Source of the DNA: Ignavibacteria bacterium
GTDB taxonomy: Bacteria; Bacteroidota; Ignavibacteria; Kapaibacteriales; UBA961
DNA length: 64,000 nucleotides
Reading direction: 5' to 3'
Assembly: GCA_016720145.1 (NCBI GenBank)
Contig: JADJXV010000003.1
Coordinates: forward strand, 124,001-188,000
Below the pieces are notes generated by a model, which was not told the origin of the DNA, did not search any database, and saw nothing but the letters and a program-made list of their open reading frames with translations. Positions within the stretch are counted from its first letter, which is position 1. Each line of letters begins with the position of its first letter. Both the position numbers and the translations under genes were made by a program. Below are positions 57,772 through 64,000 of this stretch, one piece after another.

Positions 57772-58027
57772 GAAGAGGTATATACTCTATATTACATCCA
57801 CTTAACATTCTTATTTCCTTTAGAAGTATGCCTGAAAGTTATCCCGAATTCACCTTAAAATCAATCCTGTTTTCACCCTCACCGCACCACCGAAAACACC
57901 ACCGACCGCCGCTTCATCCCCTGCTTTGCGACCATAGAATAGACTTGACAAAGAAATGTAATTCTCTGACAATATTTGTGGTTGAATTGCTACCGACTCA
58001 TCGTCCTCCTCAATCGCGTTAGCGATG
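57772..58027. other. Gene-free spacer between hairpin arrays
   Basis: No supported gene. A 91-codon frame on the + strand has no ribosome-binding site and proline/histidine-rich content typical of non-coding sequence. Confidence 0.55.
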
Positions 58028-58153
58028 ACATATCGGTAGAAAACGAGGAGTAATGCACGAGTAAGTCCTGTAGGGACGGAACGTTATAGAATTGATATGT
58101 CGTCCCTACGGGACTTTGTGGCATATCATAATCTCGTTATCTACCGATATATC
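58028..58153. repeat. Nested long inverted repeat
   Basis: An outer pair CATATCGGTAGA/TCTACCGATAT with ACGAG/CTCGT next to it encloses an inner pair AGTCCTGTAGGGACG/CGTCCCTACGGGACT, over about 125 bp. The inner motif CTACGGGACTTTG repeats once more just outside, at 58158 onward. It encodes no protein. Confidence 0.85.
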
Positions 58154-58232
58154 GTCACTACGGGACTTTGGCAAGATACGATTTTGGGATTCATCACTGC
58201 GTACCACAAAAATTGTATTAGAACCAGGAATA

Positions 58233-60368
58233 TCAACGAAGCACATTAAACAGCGTAGCCGACCGCTCTGCTCCCTGCGATGCTGTGAGGATATACACAC
58301 CATTTACCAATGATTCGAGTGGCAAGACAAATTGTAGCTCTTCCCTCTCAAACCCCATAATTTTCTGACCGGTTAGGGTGGAGATGGAATAGTGAACGGG
58401 TATTGTATTCAAGAAATCAAGATGTCTTCTGTCGATCGTCAGGGAGTTTGCGGCAGGAGTTGGGTAGCAGGTAAGGCGGGTTGATGATGGCGAAATTACT
58501 TCTTCAACTCCCGTAAAACTCACCTCGTGTTTCCATATGCCAGAATCCGTGGCTGCATACAATGTGGATCCCAAAACATACAACGCATAAATATACCGAC
58601 CTTCTAATGAATCAATTTCAAAAAAGGTTTCCCCATTATCGTTACTCTGTAGTATCAGGTGAGGATATTTAGCCGCAAATACCGTGTTATCTTTGACTGC
58701 AAAGGGTCCTAAGAGGTATTCTTTAGCGGGTTTCCATGTTTTCCCAAAGTCAGTACTCACATTATATCCGAAATTTGCATAACTAGCTATACTTGCCATA
58801 ACATGTTGTTTGCTGACGGCGATATTAAATTCCGAAAATTCAGAATGATCTCCCAACAGGATGTATTTTGATTTTCCTGTATTGATATTATATTGTGCCA
58901 AGCCAGTGTACTCTGTTCCAATAAAGAGGGTAGAATCGCTCAGGACCAGAGAAAGAATTGTCTCCCATTGTGTAACTGTTGTATCTCGATGCCATGTTTT
59001 GCAATAATCAGATGAGCGGAACACCCCATTACCCTCTGTACCTACTAATACTTTCGATCCGGCTGCTGCAATAGTTATAATGTATTGATCCTTAAATATT
59101 GAGTCATAGTTTGTCCAAGATTCTCCTTTGTCAAAGCTTTTGGATAATAACCTACCACCATAAAATGCACTTAAATAAAGTATTGAATCATTGGATGTTA
59201 GCGAAGGAGATTTATAAATAGACCTGTAGAGATCCGTATTATAAATTCCGGTTATTAGGTTTTTCCAATTCTCCCCTTTATCATCACTTTTATAAAATCC
59301 TGCTGTAGCAGTACCTGCAAATATAGTTTCGCCAACAGATGAGAGTGCTATTACTTGCACGGAAGGCAAACCGGTATTTACTTGTTTCCAAGTACGCCCA
59401 TTCTCTGTGCTTTTATAGATACCAGCACCGGCTGTTCCGGCAAATAGTGATGAACCGAACCGAGCAAAACTTTGGACTTTCATGCCCTCTATACAATGAC
59501 TGAACTGTTGCCAAGTTACTCCTGAATCAGCACTTTGGAACACTCCACTGTATGAGCCGACAAAAATGGTTGAATCAAATTCTAAAAAAGAATACCCTCC
59601 TGGTATTTTTACTGTATTGCCGGCTTTGAGTCCTACACGAATCTCATTCCAGCTTGAGCCACCATTTTTACTGATGTAGAACGGACCAGTATAGTTATTT
59701 GCGGCAAGTAATGTACCTCCAAAGTGTTTTATCAATGAAATTTCGGAATAATATGTTGAATACTGATAAGGTATCCCATTATTTAGTGGCACCCAATTTC
59801 CCCCGTAATCTATGCTCTTGAAGATGCCATTTTCTCTTGTACCAATAAACAAAACAGTATCTATCAATTCAATAGCAGTGATACTATATTCTGATTTTAA
59901 ATTTCTCCAATGCATTCCATCATCTTGGCTTAGGTAAATTCCATTTTTTGTTCCAATCACTATTGTAGATCCATTAGTTATTATAGAATATACTTCATCC
60001 CAATAGTTGGTTGAATCAATTATATCCCAATGAATGCCTTTATCTGTACTTTTATATATTCCATCGTTAGAATTATATCGTGATGCACTTACTCCTACGT
60101 ACAAGGTGTTACCACTGACTGACATAGTTTGAATTGGAAAGGTAAAATCTGTAATTTTCCAACTTTCGCCATTATCTGTGCTACAATACAGACCTCCATT
60201 ACCGCCTGCATAAATGGTAGAGTCAATTACTCCAAAACATGTAATATTTTCACCTTTGAGCCCATTACACTGTTTCCACTGCGCCTGGACACCCGAAAAG
60301 GTGAGAAAAAATACTATGGAAATCCAAAACGCTTTGAAGGATGTGAAGAAAGGTAGAATGTGTGTCAT
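58233..60368 (-). CDS. T9SS-secreted BNR-repeat (sialidase-like propeller) protein
   Basis: A 711-aa exported protein. I start it at ATG 60368, which has AAAGGTG upstream and gives a signal peptide (KAFWISIVFFLTFSGVQAQ). About ten repeats of the kind YCSTDNGESWK, YKSTDKGIHW, FKSIDYGGNW (Asp-box/BNR) form beta-propeller blades from about 25 to 600. A Por tail (CYPTPAANSLTIDRR, then GVYILTASQG) closes it. The repeats resemble the non-catalytic YCF48/VPS10-like propellers; the Arg triad and Tyr/Glu pair of true sialidases are not apparent, so binding is more likely than hydrolysis. Confidence 0.85.
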   Translation of the reverse strand: MTHILPFFTSFKAFWISIVFFLTFSGVQAQWKQCNGLKGENITCFGVIDSTIYAGGNGGLYCSTDNGESWKITDFTFPIQTMSVSGNTLYVGVSASRYNSNDGIYKSTDKGIHWDIIDSTNYWDEVYSIITNGSTIVIGTKNGIYLSQDDGMHWRNLKSEYSITAIELIDTVLFIGTRENGIFKSIDYGGNWVPLNNGIPYQYSTYYSEISLIKHFGGTLLAANNYTGPFYISKNGGSSWNEIRVGLKAGNTVKIPGGYSFLEFDSTIFVGSYSGVFQSADSGVTWQQFSHCIEGMKVQSFARFGSSLFAGTAGAGIYKSTENGRTWKQVNTGLPSVQVIALSSVGETIFAGTATAGFYKSDDKGENWKNLITGIYNTDLYRSIYKSPSLTSNDSILYLSAFYGGRLLSKSFDKGESWTNYDSIFKDQYIITIAAAGSKVLVGTEGNGVFRSSDYCKTWHRDTTVTQWETILSLVLSDSTLFIGTEYTGLAQYNINTGKSKYILLGDHSEFSEFNIAVSKQHVMASIASYANFGYNVSTDFGKTWKPAKEYLLGPFAVKDNTVFAAKYPHLILQSNDNGETFFEIDSLEGRYIYALYVLGSTLYAATDSGIWKHEVSFTGVEEVISPSSTRLTCYPTPAANSLTIDRRHLDFLNTIPVHYSISTLTGQKIMGFEREELQFVLPLESLVNGVYILTASQGAERSATLFNVLR

Positions 60369-60502
60369 GGCAGCACCTTTGTGAATATTGGAATTGTGTA
60401 AACTTGCGAGGCGCAAACTACTCAATTTCATGCAGATAGGAAAGAAATATATACTACTGAATAGTTTATCTGTTGATGAATATATTCAAATCAAAACAAA
60501 AA

Positions 60503-60530
60503 AAAAGCCCAATCAAACGATTGGGCTTTT
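60503..60530 (-). terminator. Terminator of the act operon
   Basis: AAAAGCCCAATC and GATTGGGCTTTT pair perfectly over an AAAC loop, followed on the minus strand by nine T. It lies 20 bp after the actF stop. The stem core is the same as that of the hairpin at 57508. Confidence 0.93.
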
Positions 60531-60549
60531 ATAAAAACTGTCAGCAAAT

Positions 60550-61725
60550 TTACGATACCATTTCAATTGATTCTTTGATGTACGGGTCGTTTTTCGCAAT
60601 GAGATTATTGGTGCTAAATTGACGGGCTACCACAAACATAAACGCACCGAACATGAGCACCCATGCAGATACTTCCGGTAAACCGAAACGGAGTATTTCG
60701 CTGAAGACCGGCAATACGATCCAACATAAATCAATGTAATGTGCGAATAACAATAGACATGCAGCAAACATCATGATCGGCAAACGACGCTTCACATCCT
60801 GACGAAGAAGAGTAGCAAAAGGGACGATAAAGTGTAAGAATATCGAACCCCAGCCGAAATATTCCCATCCGCCTTGTAAGCGTTTGGTATAATATATTGT
60901 TTCTTCAGGCATGTTGGCATACCAGATAAGGAAATACTGAGAGAAGGCGATGTATGTCCAGAAAATAGTAAAGGCGAACATTAATTTACCAATATCATGG
61001 AAGTGTTCGAGTGTTACATATCCTTTAAGATGTCCTGCCTTATGGAGATTAATCGTAAAAATACAGAGCAAGGAAAGAGTTGCCACGAAATTACCTGCAA
61101 AGAAATAGACTCCAAAAATCGTGCTATACCAATGTGGCTCGAGTGACATCAATAAGTCAAAAGCAGCAAAGGTAATTGTCACAGCATAGAGGATAATAAA
61201 TGGTGCTGCTCTTTTTAAATTTTTGTAGGTGGGTGTGTAATCCGTTGCTGTATCTTGTTTTTTGGAATTTCCGACGATGTATTTGTACATCAAGAACCAT
61301 AATGCGCAGTATAAAAGCAACCGTACACCGAAGAATGTTTCGTTCATAAACCATGTCTTTTTCATCAGCATCGGGTCTTCGGCTATTTCATGTATCCAAT
61401 GGAACAGCTCTTCTCTGAAGAGAAAAATTGGTATCAGTCCTATGATAATAAACGGAACAAATCCGGCGAAATTCTCGGCAATTCTACGAAGAGAAGCGCC
61501 CCACCCTGCACGTGCAAGATATTGCAACGCTGAGAAGAACATAGCAGTTACACTAATTCCGGCGAAATAGACATATCCAATTAAATAATCGGCAAGTAAT
61601 CGATGAATATCTTCACCCATTGCAAAGGAAGCTGCGAATCCAATTGCACCTATGATTATAGCTGCGATTGCTAGTTTTTGAAGCTTTGCAACGAATGGAG
61701 TACCTTGTAGAGAATTTGAATTCAT
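60550..61725 (-). CDS. actF: Alternative complex III subunit ActF
   Basis: A 391-aa inner-membrane protein with about ten hydrophobic helices, of the NrfD/PsrC-like quinol-interacting type. It reads IAAIIIGAIGFAASFAMG near the N-terminus and LKGYVTLEHFHDIGKLMFAF in the middle, as in ActF. Alternative complex III oxidises quinol and passes electrons to cytochrome c or directly to an oxidase, replacing the bc1 complex. GAGGAA precedes the ATG. It is last in the operon actC-D-E-F; actA and actB lie beyond the right edge by the usual order. Confidence 0.92.
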   Translation of the reverse strand: MNSNSLQGTPFVAKLQKLAIAAIIIGAIGFAASFAMGEDIHRLLADYLIGYVYFAGISVTAMFFSALQYLARAGWGASLRRIAENFAGFVPFIIIGLIPIFLFREELFHWIHEIAEDPMLMKKTWFMNETFFGVRLLLYCALWFLMYKYIVGNSKKQDTATDYTPTYKNLKRAAPFIILYAVTITFAAFDLLMSLEPHWYSTIFGVYFFAGNFVATLSLLCIFTINLHKAGHLKGYVTLEHFHDIGKLMFAFTIFWTYIAFSQYFLIWYANMPEETIYYTKRLQGGWEYFGWGSIFLHFIVPFATLLRQDVKRRLPIMMFAACLLLFAHYIDLCWIVLPVFSEILRFGLPEVSAWVLMFGAFMFVVARQFSTNNLIAKNDPYIKESIEMVS

Positions 61726-61765
61726 TAGTAATTCCTCAGTGTCTGGGTTTCTTGTTGAAGGATGA

Positions 61766-62383
61766 TTATTTTGTTGGAGCAGGTTTTACTTCTTTTACGC
61801 CTTCTGCCTGCATCTGACGTACATAATGCAACACTGCCCAGCGATCGACTTCTGTAAGCTTATCAGCATAACTTGGCATTATATTTTGACCTGCACTAAT
61901 GACATGATATAAGAGACCGTCAGACTTTCCTTTTGTAAGGTCGGCTCTCAGATTTGGTGGGTTTTGAAATCCACGTTGCACTACCATGCCATTACCTTGA
62001 CCGTCATTGCCATGGCAAGGTGCACACATTGTTTCAAAACGATTTTTACCGCGAGCTAGAACGAAAGGAGAAGAAGCAAGTTGATTCGTTCCATTGACAG
62101 AGTCAGCTTTTTCAAAATCCGGCTTTTCAAGAGGATAGCGTTTCCCTCCACGAGGGAAAGTATTCGGTAGCACATCACGCTCTCCCTTGCCGTCAGCAAA
62201 GAAAGATGAACCTACTTGTGGCTTTACTTTGAATTGTGTATCCATGTCAGATAGGAATTCTACAGGAGGTTCATCGGAAAACCAAGTCTTTTGACCGGTT
62301 AAAATCATGACCACCAAAACCGCTGCGGCTAAGCCGAAGAGAATTTTAACGTAGGGTATCCCTTTTTTTGGTTTTTCTTCCAT
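61766..62383 (-). CDS. actE: Alternative complex III cytochrome c subunit ActE
   Basis: A 205-aa mono-haem cytochrome c anchored by an N-terminal helix (VKILFGLAAAVLVVMILTG). Haem is held by CAPCH in RFETMCAPCHGNDGQ, with axial Met in NIMPSYADKL. I chose ATG 62383, with AAAGGA upstream; an in-frame TTG 24 bp upstream is an alternative. It receives electrons from the core and delivers them to the terminal oxidase. It is 40 bp before actF. Confidence 0.93.
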   Translation of the reverse strand: MEEKPKKGIPYVKILFGLAAAVLVVMILTGQKTWFSDEPPVEFLSDMDTQFKVKPQVGSSFFADGKGERDVLPNTFPRGGKRYPLEKPDFEKADSVNGTNQLASSPFVLARGKNRFETMCAPCHGNDGQGNGMVVQRGFQNPPNLRADLTKGKSDGLLYHVISAGQNIMPSYADKLTEVDRWAVLHYVRQMQAEGVKEVKPAPTK

Positions 62384-62445
62384 TAGTTCTAAGTCCTTTA
62401 AACTCAAATATATGTAGTATCTATTTTAGAATATCGACTGATAAA

Positions 62446-62982
62446 TCAAGCCTCAATTAGTCGTACGTCGTCAGCACCAAGATCTTTGATCAGCTTTGTC
62501 GTGGCTTCGAGCGAAAACCGTTGGTCTTTTGCAAAAATGCTCACGACGTATGTATCATCGACAGCAGATTTGAAGCCGGCGTCGTGCTGTAAGGGTGAAT
62601 ACCATGTCGGTAATTTGCATAACCCCCACAAACCGAAGAAGGTAAAGAGTGCAGTGCATAAGACTGTTAATTCAAAAGCAACCGGAACAGAAAACTGCAA
62701 AGCAAAGAGTGGCTTTCCACCAATGTTCAGCTTATAATGTTCAGCACCTGTCCATTGCATCAGAAATAACGCATTTGACAAACCAAAAATCGCACCGGCA
62801 AAAGAAATATACGGTAGAATAGTTCGCTTGACACCCATAGCTTTATCCAATCCATGAATTGGATAAGGTGTATAAATATCAAAGTCTTGATATCCGGATT
62901 CGCGGATTCGTTTGGCGGCATTCATCAAAAGATTTGGGTCTTTGAAATTCCCCAAAACGGCTACAGGTTGTGTATTGCTCAT
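62446..62982 (-). CDS. actD: Alternative complex III subunit ActD (DUF3341)
   Basis: A 178-aa DUF3341 protein. It has a soluble ferredoxin-like front (VAVLGNFKDPNLLMNAAKRI, DFDIYTPYPIHGLDKAMG), then two membrane segments (LPYISFAGAIFGLSNALFLM; VAFELTVLCTALFTFFGL) and a C-terminal FSLEATTKLIKDLGADDV. ATG 62982 is preferred over the upstream in-frame TTG at 63000. It sits between actC and actE and is a standard subunit without cofactors. Confidence 0.93.
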   Translation of the reverse strand: MSNTQPVAVLGNFKDPNLLMNAAKRIRESGYQDFDIYTPYPIHGLDKAMGVKRTILPYISFAGAIFGLSNALFLMQWTGAEHYKLNIGGKPLFALQFSVPVAFELTVLCTALFTFFGLWGLCKLPTWYSPLQHDAGFKSAVDDTYVVSIFAKDQRFSLEATTKLIKDLGADDVRLIEA

Positions 62983-63007
62983 AATATTATTTATTTTCAA
63001 TGTTCAA

Positions 63008-64000
63008 TTAATGATCATGATGATGTTTTGGCTGCGAATTCGGCAATATACTCTTTACCTCAGCTATCGCTATCATCGGAACGAACTTAGCAAAAATCAA
63101 AAACAACGTAAAGAATATTCCAATCGTACCGGTAAAGATTGAAATTTCAACCCATGTCGGTGAATAATAGCCCCAACTTGCAGGCAAGTAATCGTGATGC
63201 AAGGATGTAGAAATAATTGTAAAGCGTTCGAACCACATACCAATATTCACGAAAATAGACATTGTAAACATCACCGGTATGTTCCGCCGCATTTTCTTGA
63301 ACCAATAGATTTATGGTGAAATCACATTACAACTCACCATTATCCAATATGCCCAGGCATAATCTCCGGATGCTCTATTGATAAAGACAGAAGATTCATA
63401 AGGATTACCGCTATATTGAGCTATAAAGAATTCCATAGCATAGGCATACCCCACCATCATTCCGGTTGCCAGAATGATTTTGTTCATATTATCAAAATGC
63501 TTGAGCGTTATATATTGCTTGAGGTCTAATACTTCTCGAGCGATGACAAGTAGTGTCATAACCATTGCAAACCCTGAGAAGATAGCGCCCGCAACGAAAT
63601 AAGGCGGGAAGATAGTTGTGTGCCATCCGGGAAGGACAGATGTCGCAAAGTCCATAGAAACCACAGTGTGAACTGAAAGCACAAGTGGAGTAGAAAGTCC
63701 TGCCAATATCATATATGAGATTTCATAAATGTGCCAGTGGCGCATTGAGCCGGTCCAGCCGAGACTAAATATTCCGTAAAGTGTCTGCCCTAATTTACTT
63801 TTAACATAATTTCTCATAGTTGCCAAATCAGGCACTAATCCAATATACCAGAAAAGGAGAGAAACTGTTCCGTACGTTGATACGGCAAACACGTCCCAAA
63901 CAAGTGGTGACCTAAAATTCACCCACATTTGCATTTGATTAGGATAAGGAGTAAGCCAGTAAAAAGCAACCCATGGACGACCGGTGTGTAAGAGAGGAAA
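63008..64000 (-). pseudogene. actC: Alternative complex III subunit ActC, in-frame stop, 5' end off window
   Basis: The NrfD-like quinol-binding membrane subunit. The frame is open from the right edge (TGRPWVAFYWLTPYPNQ, FRSPLVWDVFAVSTYG) through several helices to DYAWAYWIMVSCNVISP, then meets TAA at 63311-63313. Reading on in the same frame gives IYWFKKMRRNIPVMF, then NIGMWFERFTIISTS to a natural stop at 63008. Homologues typically have Gln at the stop position (CNVxxPQ-F/YWFKK), so a single base change, CAA to TAA, explains it. The missing N-terminus lies beyond 64000. If real, this would truncate the subunit before its last helices. Confidence 0.9.

Noticed and set aside
57747..58022. 91-codon + strand frame
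   Set aside because: Starts inside a hairpin of the repeat array and has random-looking His/Pro-rich composition.
63008..64000. Alternative genetic code (TAA read as Gln)
   Set aside because: Only one such in-frame stop occurs, and TAA ends many other genes here at normal positions.
1..64000. tRNA or rRNA genes
   Set aside because: No T-loop-like GGTTCGANTCC context or conserved rRNA segment was recognised on reading; a tRNAscan or Infernal run would settle it.

Overview
The window reads as chromosome of a low-to-moderate GC Gram-negative bacterium of the Bacteroidota/Chlorobiota (FCB) group. This rests on type IX secretion (Por) C-terminal signals on four large exported proteins, a TonB receptor with a carboxypeptidase-regulatory-like front domain, atpD-atpC standing apart from the other ATP synthase genes, an alternative complex III (act) operon, and a Bacteroidota-type TAnnTTTG promoter box. 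Ignavibacteria/Kapabacteria is my best guess at lineage, but that is inference.

Layout. 1-8.7 kb: the end of a DoxX-like membrane gene, then a run of + strand genes: a short-chain dehydrogenase, a patatin phospholipase fused to an Omp85-like barrel, a GAF/SpoIIE phosphatase, a TPR/class III adenylate cyclase, ispH and a tiny membrane protein. 8.7-13.2 kb: a broken Fic gene, a DUF1569 protein, a VOC protein and a SulP transporter, ended by two kinds of simple tandem repeat. 13.2-15.2 kb: a frameshifted acs. 15.9-19.3 kb: an arsenosugar-type operon (DUF2064 transferase, GNAT, CxxC peroxidase-like protein, radical SAM ArsS, GT2). 19.3-25.2 kb (minus strand): SecB-like protein, a frameshifted methyltransferase, ald, an HlyD-type fusion protein and atpC-atpD. 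25.2-30 kb: a repeat-rich patch with a lipoprotein gene and two MITE-like elements, then menA, an MFS exporter and a TetR regulator. 30-39.6 kb: TonB receptor, glycosyltransferase, hmgA, PAS histidine kinase, GNAT, rhomboid protease and an HI0933-type flavoprotein. 39.9-46.7 kb: one very large exported protein with two copies of a heparinase/alginate-lyase-like module around a beta-helix. 46.8-60.4 kb: an accessory region with small lipoproteins, a PemK-type toxin-antitoxin pair, a RhuM protein, three T9SS cargo proteins, a fused MsrB-MsrA lipoprotein and many palindromic repeats. 60.5-64 kb: actF, actE, actD and part of actC (alternative complex III).

Two themes stand out. First, intergenic space holds several families of palindromic repeats. 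The best defined is a stem-loop family of about 55 bp with eight copies in the window. Its stems differ between copies but still pair, two pairs of copies form about 210-bp elements with inverted ends, and other copies bracket a lipoprotein gene and a toxin-antitoxin pair as direct repeats. Second, nine otherwise convincing genes are broken by single-base indels or an in-frame stop (fic, acs, GT2, methyltransferase, menA, tetR, histidine kinase, a T9SS protein, actC). Most breaks lie at short homopolymers, so consensus sequencing error is as likely as real decay. All domain calls are from reading the sequence; no searches were run.
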